Below, one piece after another: positions 22,519-29,494 of a stretch of DNA of 30,765 nt. The stretch comes from an uncultured Oscillospiraceae bacterium (GTDB taxonomy: Bacteria > Bacillota > Clostridia > Oscillospirales > Ruminococcaceae): NCBI GenBank assembly GCA_900553955.1, contig USFO01000006.1, positions 1 through 30,765 on the forward strand, written 5' to 3'. The translations under genes were made by a program, and so were the position numbers. Position 1 is the first letter of the stretch, and every line of letters begins with the position of its first letter. The notes below the pieces were generated by a model, which was not told the DNA's origin, did no database searches, and saw nothing but the letters and a program-made list of their open reading frames with translations.

Positions 22519-22740
22519 AGTAAAAATTCATAATATTACGCCGTAAGGCTGACTGATAATTGTAAATAGAGCACAATTATCACCGGATAGAAGGCATAAT
22601 AAAATAAATATTTGCGAAAAAACAGCTTTTTTGAGGTGCGAAAGGCACAGAAAATCTGTGTCAGCTATTGCCGCCGACAAAACGAAAAGTGCTGAATTCC
22701 GCTTAACGGAAGAAAATCATCTTCACTGTATTCCATAAAA
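22519..22740 (-). promoter_or_regulatory. CRISPR leader
   Basis: This 222-bp AT-rich gap lies between the cas7 stop and the first repeat and contains no gene. It holds an 8-bp perfect inverted repeat ATAATTGT/ACAATTAT at 22556-22580, about 38 bp from the first repeat, and CACAGAAAATCTGTG at 22646-22660 beside a GGTGCGAAAGGCAC segment. It should carry the pre-crRNA promoter and the integration signals for new spacers. No convincing -35/-10 pair was identified. Confidence 0.7.
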
Positions 22741-23634
22741 TCAGTCCTTGCAAATAACGCTTATATGTTCGGGAAGACGGGATTCGTCTATATTTACAAT
22801 GTAATCATTAAAGGAACGTGCGGGCTTTTCTTCATCGGCCCTCTTTACGGTGACGAGATCAAAAAGCTTGTGAGCGGGGGCGCTGCCGAGCTCGCTGTCG
22901 TGCTTAAAGATAATGAGCTTTCTCACCGCCATATTTCCTCTTGCGGCGGAATGGTCGTATTCGAACATATTTATAATAGCGTTCCACAAAAGCTCAAGGT
23001 CTTCGTCGGAGAAACCGGTGGTTTTGCGCGCAAGATTTGCGGAAATATATCCGTGAGCACGGTAAAGCGCATAGGGAACAATGAATTTTTCGCCCATGGT
23101 GTGGGAACCCTTTTCACTAAAGTCTTTTTCGGTTGCCTGAGCGGTTCTAGTAATGGTTATATCCTGCTGAATAATAGGGTCCATGGAGCGGGCGAAGCCG
23201 AGCTGAATGGGTCCGCATACCTGACCGCAGTTGAGCTTTGCGGAAACAAATCCTGTCATGACGGCACCGAAGGTGCGAATGTCAAAATAGTTTTTGCACA
23301 TAAAGTCACGAAGCTTTATCTCAAAATCAGGGTCTTCCTTTGCGGCTTTTTTGGGATCCTTGGGGTTTACGCCGACGGCTTCAAAGGCTTTGTTATCTTT
23401 GCTGTTGAGGGGAGCGTCGTCACGGATATAAATAGCGTAACCGGGAATATCCTCTTTTACGGTTTCTACATATCTGCGGATTTTCTTTTTAAGGCAAACA
23501 TCGGTGACGATACCTTGGTTTGTTTCCGGGTCTACGCGGGGCATATTGCCGGAATCTGGGTCGCCGTTTGGGTTTCCGTTTTCAACGTCAAAAAGGATAA
23601 TGAATTCGTAACGGTTTTTAATAGCTTCGGACAT
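22741..23634 (-). CDS. cas7: Type I-C Cascade backbone protein Cas7 (Csd2)
   Basis: A 297-aa RAMP-fold subunit that polymerises along the crRNA spacer to form the Cascade backbone. Csd2 hallmarks are the N-terminal NRYEFIILFDVENGNPNGDP, followed by MPRVDPETNQGIVTDVCLKKKIR, then DIRTFGAVM and GQVCGPIQLGFARSMDPI. The C-terminal region has HDSELGSAPAHKLFDLV. GAGGAGGAATAAATC precedes the ATG, 3 nt after the cas8c stop, so the genes are coupled. It is the last cas gene before the leader; normally cas4-cas1-cas2 would follow. Confidence 0.96.
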   Translation of the reverse strand: MSEAIKNRYEFIILFDVENGNPNGDPDSGNMPRVDPETNQGIVTDVCLKKKIRRYVETVKEDIPGYAIYIRDDAPLNSKDNKAFEAVGVNPKDPKKAAKEDPDFEIKLRDFMCKNYFDIRTFGAVMTGFVSAKLNCGQVCGPIQLGFARSMDPIIQQDITITRTAQATEKDFSEKGSHTMGEKFIVPYALYRAHGYISANLARKTTGFSDEDLELLWNAIINMFEYDHSAARGNMAVRKLIIFKHDSELGSAPAHKLFDLVTVKRADEEKPARSFNDYIVNIDESRLPEHISVICKD

Positions 23635-23637
23635 GAT

Positions 23638-24006
23638 TTATTCCTCCTCTTTCTTTGCATAAAATTTTTGGGTTTGATGATAATATCCTAAAATGAATAC
23701 GCCTTGTTCTTCCATATTAAGCGACTTAGGAAATCCGGAGTCCACGGAAGAAAGTATTTCCGAGAGAGTTTTTTCATAATATATCGCCAAACCGGGACGG
23801 TCGCGCTTAATAAGTTTTATGTGGCAGTTTTTAAGCTTGAGTATCTGCGGAAATACAAGAGCCGGGGTTGCACAGGCGGAATCGAAATACCTGTCTTTGA
23901 TTGTGGAATTGAGAGAGGGATATGCGTCCTTCTGTATTTTTTCACAAACCGCAAATGCGCGCCCCAAAAGATAGGGCGTATATTTGCATTCATCATTAAG
24001 CTCCAA
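23638..24006 (-). CDS. cas11c: Cas11c small subunit, internal translation of cas8c
   Basis: Type I-C systems make the small subunit from an internal start within cas8c. Here an internal AAGGAGG lies 8 nt before an in-frame TTG at 24006 (codon 457 of cas8c). It would yield a 122-aa product starting (M)ELNDECKYTPYLLGRAFAV. Size and position match known Cas11c products. The ribosome site is as good as those of true gene starts in the window. This is a prediction from sequence and needs experimental proof. Confidence 0.75.
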   Translation of the reverse strand: MELNDECKYTPYLLGRAFAVCEKIQKDAYPSLNSTIKDRYFDSACATPALVFPQILKLKNCHIKLIKRDRPGLAIYYEKTLSEILSSVDSGFPKSLNMEEQGVFILGYYHQTQKFYAKKEEE

Positions 24007-25374
24007 TGTAAGCGCCTCCTTGAGTTTTTTATTTGTACTGTTTTTAATAAGATAAGCCTTTATAATTGCGGCTCTGGAGCGGGTTATGCTCTTGTCCGCT
24101 TTAAGGCGCTTTATAACGCCGAAAAAGAGGCTTGCGGGATATACGGTGTTGTTGAATACTGCTTTGAGCACCGCTGCCGCAAGAGTCGGCTCCGGCTCGT
24201 CTTTCTTTTTGTCACGAACGGTTTCTTTAAGCATTCCGCCGATTGACGGTATTTTGCCGATCGCACCGGAGGATATGATTTCAAGCCGTTTGTAGTGCTC
24301 GTCTATATTTTTGGCGAAGCTTCCGAAGCTGTTTTTCAGAAAGAAGCGAACTGAAAGGCGAGAGGCATTCGGAGAAATTCCGAGAATGTAAAATTCCTCA
24401 TCGGGGGCGAGAACCATTCCGGAAATATCGACCCTATGTCCCTTTGCAAGCTCGGATATTACATGGGTTACATCATTTTCGCTAATGGGCGACGGCATAC
24501 CGTATAAAACACGCATAACATCGGAGTATTCGTCCTCCGCGGACTTCGCCCAGCAGAAAATTGTCAAATTATCAAACGAAATTACATTGTGCTCCCTGTT
24601 TGCAAGCATATAGCTCAGTGCGGTGGTGTAGGCGAACATAATATCCTTGCTCACCGGTGCATTGAGAGCCTGACTGTTGTGCTTTCCGTAGGATTCAACC
24701 GCATCGTTATTAAAGCATACCATTGAGGCGCCGGAGGATTGAGCACCGCGGACGCCGCGTATTTGAGTATGCAGCTTTGCTATCTCACGGTGCTGACCGC
24801 TTACCATACAAAGGCCGGTTTCGCCGCCGTTTTTACGACTGTTCCAAGCGCTTTTTATGCTTTCGTAATCCGTTATGTACCTGCCATGATACATGAAAAT
24901 CAGATTGCCTGCGGTGCAAACATCTTCAAAGCAGTCCTTCAAAGCCTGATGCTCATGCGCTTTTTCGGGATTCCATAAATCAAAGAATTTGAGCACGGCG
25001 GCAGCCTCCGGGGTATTGACCTTGTCAAGAATACTGCGGTGCAGTTCCCGGCAAGCCTCAAAACGCGCAGTATTCTTTTTGTCGGCAGGTTCGCTTATTC
25101 CGAGCATATAATCCGGCTTGTCGCATAAAAAGTTCGACGATATGGCGGCAGTACGAATTACTCTTTCCGGAACGAGTATTTTTGACGGAATAATTTTGCT
25201 TTTTCCATTTGCATCGGTTTCCTTCTCGAACAGGGAAACGACCTCGGCAAGCTCGCCTTCATCGGTTATCAAAAGGGCATAAGAAACTTTCTCGTAGCAC
25301 CACCCGGAAACAGGTATATCTTTGCCTTTTTCAAGAAGAGAATAGTAATAATCCGAAAGAGCCTTTATTATCAT
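23638..25374 (-). CDS. cas8c: Type I-C Cascade large subunit Cas8c (Csd1)
   Basis: A 578-aa large subunit that recognises the PAM and holds Cascade on target DNA. Csd1 features are the N-terminal ALSDYYYSLLEKGKDIPVSGWCYEKVSYALLI segment, CMVSGQHREIAKLHTQIRGVRGAQSSGASMVCFN (about 200-233), and the C-terminal CKYTPYLLGRAFAVCEKIQKDA with RYFDSACATPALVFPQILKL. The ATG at 25374 overlaps the cas5c stop as ATGA and has GAGGTGAAAGA upstream; a start five codons earlier is less likely. The 3' part also encodes a separately started Cas11c (see the next entry). Confidence 0.95.
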   Translation of the reverse strand: MIIKALSDYYYSLLEKGKDIPVSGWCYEKVSYALLITDEGELAEVVSLFEKETDANGKSKIIPSKILVPERVIRTAAISSNFLCDKPDYMLGISEPADKKNTARFEACRELHRSILDKVNTPEAAAVLKFFDLWNPEKAHEHQALKDCFEDVCTAGNLIFMYHGRYITDYESIKSAWNSRKNGGETGLCMVSGQHREIAKLHTQIRGVRGAQSSGASMVCFNNDAVESYGKHNSQALNAPVSKDIMFAYTTALSYMLANREHNVISFDNLTIFCWAKSAEDEYSDVMRVLYGMPSPISENDVTHVISELAKGHRVDISGMVLAPDEEFYILGISPNASRLSVRFFLKNSFGSFAKNIDEHYKRLEIISSGAIGKIPSIGGMLKETVRDKKKDEPEPTLAAAVLKAVFNNTVYPASLFFGVIKRLKADKSITRSRAAIIKAYLIKNSTNKKLKEALTLELNDECKYTPYLLGRAFAVCEKIQKDAYPSLNSTIKDRYFDSACATPALVFPQILKLKNCHIKLIKRDRPGLAIYYEKTLSEILSSVDSGFPKSLNMEEQGVFILGYYHQTQKFYAKKEEE

Positions 25375-26027
25375 TCTTTCACCTCGCAATCACGAAGGTC
25401 AATAAGACCGTCTTTCATAACAGCGCGGAAAAATTGGGGACGGATATTTTTCGGGTCGGAAAAATCCATGTCATACAGCATATAACCGAGGTCTTTTTCA
25501 CCCATAAGCTCGGGCGCAACCTTTGGTGTTCCGCTGAACGGGGCAATATTTGCGGGAAATTCGCGGCAGCCGAAATACGGTTGGTGAAAGTTTTTTCCCT
25601 GTTCAAGGCGGCGGCGAATTGTGTCGCAGAATTTGCATTCATTGTCGCTTGAGTTTGCTTTATCCGTCATCTCAAAATGAGCCTCAATAACATAGTGGAC
25701 ATCACGCAGCAGGGTGGAGGCGCGCTGCTGAATGTCGGATGATGTAACAAGTGACGGCATTTTTCCGCCGAACGCCGCGGATTTTGCCGCGCTGTACGGT
25801 ATTTTGGATTTCACTTCGTTTCTGCGTATATTGTCAAACTTTATGGGGTTTAATACCCATATCCGGTCGATTTTGTACCGCAGACCGGGATGCCAATACA
25901 CGGCTTCGAGTATTCCTCTGGCGGCCGAGGGCGTGATTACATCGTAGCTGCATCGTTCCACCTTAAATTCGGGGCGGGAAAACAGTGCATAATCGCCCCA
26001 TACTTCAAATTTTACAGACAAATTCAC
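25371..26027 (-). CDS. cas5c: Type I-C Cas5c (Csd5), likely pre-crRNA processing endonuclease
   Basis: An RAMP-fold subunit of about 218 aa. In type I-C it replaces Cas6: it cuts the repeat hairpin of the pre-crRNA and then caps the 5' handle in Cascade. Typical sequence is KFEVWGDYALFSRPEFKVERCSYDVITPSAARGILEAVYWHPGL at the start, with Tyr near 45 as a candidate catalytic residue. It then reads VTSSDIQQRASTLLRDVHYVIEA and FHQPYFGCREFPANI. Two consecutive GTG codons could start it (26030 or 26027); I prefer 26027 for spacing to AAAAGGAA. It begins 10 nt after the cas3 stop and overlaps cas8c by 4 nt. Confidence 0.94.
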   Translation of the reverse strand: MNLSVKFEVWGDYALFSRPEFKVERCSYDVITPSAARGILEAVYWHPGLRYKIDRIWVLNPIKFDNIRRNEVKSKIPYSAAKSAAFGGKMPSLVTSSDIQQRASTLLRDVHYVIEAHFEMTDKANSSDNECKFCDTIRRRLEQGKNFHQPYFGCREFPANIAPFSGTPKVAPELMGEKDLGYMLYDMDFSDPKNIRPQFFRAVMKDGLIDLRDCEVKE

Positions 26028-26037
26028 CACTTCCTTT

Positions 26038-28176
26038 TTATATTATGAAAGCGTCCCCGCTTGCTTCATGGATATTAAGACCGCTTTCGCGGCTATACAG
26101 GTTTTCATTTATGAGCACGGCGAAATTATCGGAAATCTCGATTATCTGCCCCTCTGAGAGGAGATTTTTGTACTCGTTTACATAGATATTTACGCAGTAT
26201 TTTGAGGCGCTTCTGAAAAGCTTCCTCGAAAAGTTCCCGGAGAAAAACTCCTCTGCGATTGCCGCGGCATCACTGTTTTCGGGAACGAAAACAGAGGCAG
26301 TGTCGTTGTCGATAAGCTTGAAGCGCAAGGATATTTCACCGAAAGGAAGTGCGCTTCCGTTATAGCCGCAGTTTGTAATATCAATAATTTTTTTCTTGTC
26401 CAAAGAGTCCTTTTGCAGGTTATGTATTCCGTCAAAATATGATTTTACGGCTTCCGGAGAGGACAAATCCTCAAAGCCACGCTCGATTTCGTGGAATATG
26501 GCTATGTTCTTGCCGATAAGCTTCGGAGCGTTTCCGACGGGCTTATAAACATAAACAATACTTTCCTCGGCCGAGTGCCTGCCCTCACGGTTGCAGCGCC
26601 CCGCAGCTTGAAGAATCGAGTCAAGCCCTGCCTCGGCGCGAAAAACAATGTCAAAATCCAAATCGACGCCCGCTTCCACAAGGGAAGTGGCGGCAACCCG
26701 GCACGGAAGACCTTGAGAAAGGCGCTCCCGGATTTCGCTTATTATCCGCCGGCGGTCTGCGGGAGTCGTAAGGGTGGAGAGATGAAAGCGCCCATCCTCC
26801 GGCAAAAGTGAGAAAAGCTCCGCAGCTTGTTTTCGGGTTTGAGAAACCACAAGAACATGGCTTTCCGAACGAACTCTTTCCGCAAGCTCATCACAGGAAA
26901 GCTCGCCCGCATTTATGAGCGTAGTTCGCTTTAAGGCGGAGAAAAGCTCTTTTGTGTCGGGATAAATTTCCGTTACAGATACTCCTCGTTCCGCAAAGAA
27001 AGGGTTTAACGACGGCTGAGTGGCAGTGCAAAGCACTGCGGTGCAGTTATAATGTTTGGTAAGCTCGGCTATGGCGTAGACGCAGGGAAGAAGATAATCG
27101 GTGGGTATCATCTGCGCTTCGTCGAACACAATTACGCTGTTTGCGATATTGTGAAGCTTTCTGCATTTTGAAACTCTGCTTCCGTACAGGGATTCAAAAA
27201 ACTGCACATTGGTGGTCACGATTATCGGAGCGTCCCAGTTTTCCGTGGAGAGGCGCAGGCGGCGCTTGACAGGGTCTTCGCCGCAGTCGTCATAATCGGA
27301 TAATTCCGCGGCAGAGTGGTGTTCAAGAACATTTTCTTCGCCGAATATTTCGCGGAATTTATCTGCGGTTTGCTCGATTATATTTACATAAGGAATAACA
27401 TAGATTATCCGCTCCGCACCGTTTGCGGCGGCGTGATTTATCGCCATGGCAAGGCTTGAAACGGTTTTTCCGCCTCCGGTGGGAACGGTAAGGGAATACA
27501 CTCCACGAGGGCGGCTCTTTCCGAAATCAATGCAGGCATTGAGAACTTTTGTTCGTAAAAAATCAAGGGAATTCTTCGGTCGGGAAAATCTTTTTATGTA
27601 CTCGGTAAGCTTATCTTTAAGCTGTTCTATGGAATCAAAGTTTCCGCGAGTGATGCTTTTATCGGACATAAAGGCTTCCGTATCGAGAAAATCGGCGTCC
27701 GTAAGGCAGGAATAAAGCATTCTGGTGTAAAACGCCACTTCAAATAAGTCCTTTGGACGGAAAGGGATTTTTTTATCGGGAGGGACGAGAGGAATACTTA
27801 TTTCATTCACATATTCGCTGTAATCGGGTATCTGTTTTTTCACCCTTGCGTAAAGCGATTTTCCGTCAACATCGACTTTGCTTCCCAAATCCGGAAGCCC
27901 GCCGTGATGCCCGGCAACGCAGAGCGCGCCGGGAATATCAATTAACTTGAGCAGTTCCTTCGCTCCGGCGGTGGAGTGGTCAACCTTCGGGCCGCCGTGA
28001 AGCCGCTTTTTAAATTCATTGCTGCATTTTCCTATGTCATGGGCACAGCCGGTTGCGCGACCTTCTTCCGCTGCGGAAAAGCTGCTTGCAAACTTCCCGG
28101 AAAGCTTGGCTACCGCCGTAAGGTGCTCTCTGACGGCTTGCTTTCTTCCGTCCTCGGATATATGAGCATAGCGCAA
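26038..28176 (-). CDS. cas3: CRISPR-associated helicase/nuclease Cas3 (type I-C)
   Basis: A 712-aa effector that unwinds and degrades DNA marked by Cascade. The N-terminal HD nuclease has REHL (His18), AHDIGK (His46, Asp47), DHSTAG (His67), AGHHGG (His90, His91) and Asp160. The SF2 helicase has Walker A PTGGGKT (232-238), DEAQ (352-355) in FDEAQMIP, motif III LCTATQPSL and motif VI QAAGRCNREG. All are present, so it appears functional. The start is TTG at 28176 behind AAAGGAGATGATTTCC; nearby ATG codons are out of frame. It is the first gene of the cas operon. Confidence 0.96.
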   Translation of the reverse strand: MRYAHISEDGRKQAVREHLTAVAKLSGKFASSFSAAEEGRATGCAHDIGKCSNEFKKRLHGGPKVDHSTAGAKELLKLIDIPGALCVAGHHGGLPDLGSKVDVDGKSLYARVKKQIPDYSEYVNEISIPLVPPDKKIPFRPKDLFEVAFYTRMLYSCLTDADFLDTEAFMSDKSITRGNFDSIEQLKDKLTEYIKRFSRPKNSLDFLRTKVLNACIDFGKSRPRGVYSLTVPTGGGKTVSSLAMAINHAAANGAERIIYVIPYVNIIEQTADKFREIFGEENVLEHHSAAELSDYDDCGEDPVKRRLRLSTENWDAPIIVTTNVQFFESLYGSRVSKCRKLHNIANSVIVFDEAQMIPTDYLLPCVYAIAELTKHYNCTAVLCTATQPSLNPFFAERGVSVTEIYPDTKELFSALKRTTLINAGELSCDELAERVRSESHVLVVSQTRKQAAELFSLLPEDGRFHLSTLTTPADRRRIISEIRERLSQGLPCRVAATSLVEAGVDLDFDIVFRAEAGLDSILQAAGRCNREGRHSAEESIVYVYKPVGNAPKLIGKNIAIFHEIERGFEDLSSPEAVKSYFDGIHNLQKDSLDKKKIIDITNCGYNGSALPFGEISLRFKLIDNDTASVFVPENSDAAAIAEEFFSGNFSRKLFRSASKYCVNIYVNEYKNLLSEGQIIEISDNFAVLINENLYSRESGLNIHEASGDAFII

Positions 28177-28201
28177 AGGAAATCATCTCCTTTCAAAGAA
28201 T

Positions 28202-28230
28202 ATGATAACATTAAAATATTGAAATGTAAA
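28202..28230 (-). promoter_or_regulatory. Promoter of the cas operon
   Basis: On the minus strand TTTACA (28230-28225) and TATCAT (28207-28202) are 17 bp apart, about 25 nt upstream of the cas3 start. The rest of 28231-28354 is AT-rich without another element. Confidence 0.65.
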
Positions 28231-28354
28231 TAAGTTTTGTTGAAAAGTGCTAACTGGGTTATAGGAAGATTAAAGCTTAAAATTGTGCGATATTCACAAA
28301 ATAATGTATTATCGTCGGCGAGCCGAATTTAACAGAAAAAAGCAACAGGTAATA

Positions 28355-28389
28355 AAGAATCCCGTGCTCATTTTGAGCACGGGATTCTT
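28355..28389. terminator. Terminator of spo0A with GTGCTC/GAGCAC stem
   Basis: AAGAATCCCGTGCTC pairs perfectly with GAGCACGGGATTCTT around ATTTT, 14 nt past the spo0A stop. On the minus strand it is followed by TATTACC, so the T tract is short. Confidence 0.8.
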
Positions 28390-28402
28390 GTGAGAATATT
28401 AT

Positions 28403-29164
28403 TCAGGCGGTTTTCATATTTACGCGGAGCTTATCGGCAATAAGCGCGATAAATTCGCTGTTGGTGGGTTTGCCTTTGCCGCTGTGGATTGTGTACCCAA
28501 AGTAAGAATTGAGCACATCCACATCGCCGCGATCCCAAGCAACCTCGATGGCGTGTCGAATGGCACGTTCGACGCGGGAAGAGGTTGTGCCATGCTTTTT
28601 GGCGACGGAAGGGTAGAGGCACTTTGTAACGGAATTCATTATGTCGATGTCGTCAACGGCCATCATGATGGCTTCGCGCAGATAGTGATAGCCTTTGATG
28701 TGTGCGGGTACTCCGATTTGGTGAATTATATCTGTAATCACAACTTCAAGGTTGGTATCATTTTGAGTTTTTGAATCCGCGGCGCTTAAAGAATTTACAC
28801 AGAAGCTTTTTATGCGTTCAGCAAGGGTTGCACAGTTGATGGGCTTTATAAAGCAATAGGCGGCGCCGCCGGAGAGAAGCTCACGCTCGACGATGGCGCT
28901 GTCGGAAGGAATTATAGCAATAAAAAGAGGAGAATTTTCACTCAAAACATCACAGCTTTGCTTGATTACGCCGAGCATATCAAGATTTTGCATAAAAGCA
29001 TTGCAGATTACGATGTCGGGTTTTTGGCTTAGAATAGTGGCGGAAAGTTTGTCGCCGTCGCGCTCAACAAACTCGGCAAAAAATCCGGTGCCAAGTGCTT
29101 CCGAACAGGAGCAGCAAAAATCCATGTCGTCGTCAGAAATTATTATTTTTATTTTCTTGTCCAT
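28403..29164 (-). CDS. spo0A: Spo0A, sporulation response regulator, with Asn at the phosphorylation site
   Basis: Master sporulation regulator, 253 aa. Residues 1-115 form a receiver domain with the acidic pocket (D11-D13) and Lys107 in FIKPIN. The phospho-acceptor position, which reads VLDIIMP in Bacillus, is here ICNAFMQ with Asn55, and the DNA codon is AAT. The switch Thr also appears to be lost. Residues 140-253 are a well-conserved Spo0A DNA-binding domain with GVPAHIKGYHYLREAI, SRVERAIRHAIEVAWDRGD and KPTNSEFIALIADKLR. GAGAAAGAGTAGGAA precedes the ATG. Control by classical phosphorelay is therefore unlikely. It is placed behind spoIVB as in most endospore formers. Confidence 0.95.
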   Translation of the reverse strand: MDKKIKIIISDDDMDFCCSCSEALGTGFFAEFVERDGDKLSATILSQKPDIVICNAFMQNLDMLGVIKQSCDVLSENSPLFIAIIPSDSAIVERELLSGGAAYCFIKPINCATLAERIKSFCVNSLSAADSKTQNDTNLEVVITDIIHQIGVPAHIKGYHYLREAIMMAVDDIDIMNSVTKCLYPSVAKKHGTTSSRVERAIRHAIEVAWDRGDVDVLNSYFGYTIHSGKGKPTNSEFIALIADKLRVNMKTA

Positions 29165-29262
29165 TTCCTACTCTTTCTCCGCACGAAAAAAGTTTTTACA
29201 GCCGGAAAGCTCGCAGGTGCGGTCGAAAATTCCGGTGGGAATTTATGTAACTTCCGGATATA

Positions 29263-29290
29263 ATAATACCACAAAATTACAAAATGTCAA
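29263..29290 (-). promoter_or_regulatory. Sigma-A promoter of spo0A
   Basis: On the minus strand a perfect TTGACA (29290-29285) and TATTAT (29268-29263) are 16 bp apart. The leader is about 90 nt. The 330-bp gap between spoIVB and spo0A is very AT-rich and has iterated AAATTACA-like stretches. Confidence 0.8.
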
Positions 29291-29415
29291 CGAAATTACA
29301 CAATTTTACAATAGTTTTTTTACACAAAATTTCTGCGTGATTTTTGTGTATTATGCTAAAAAGTCAGGGAAAAAGGCCAAAAAAACGGGTTTAACAAAAA
29401 AATATTGTTTTTTAA

Positions 29416-29422
29416 TGTCGAA
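29416..29422 (+). promoter_or_regulatory. Possible Spo0A box
   Basis: TGTCGAA is an exact match to the core Spo0A box, about 130 bp upstream of the spo0A -35. A one-mismatch copy, GGTCGAA, lies at 29221-29227 in the leader. Autoregulation of spo0A by its own product is known in other spore formers. A 7-mer is short, so chance is possible. Confidence 0.4.
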
Positions 29423-29463
29423 TTGCGTTTTGAGCTTGCAGCACGAAACATTGCAGCTAAACA

Positions 29464-29482
29464 GAAAAAGCCCCAAAGGGGC
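29464..29482 (-). terminator. Terminator of spoIVB
   Basis: On the minus strand GCCCC-TTT-GGGGC is followed by T5, 12 nt past the spoIVB stop. Readthrough into spo0A is still possible. Confidence 0.8.
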
Positions 29483-29494
29483 GAGGAGAGGGCT

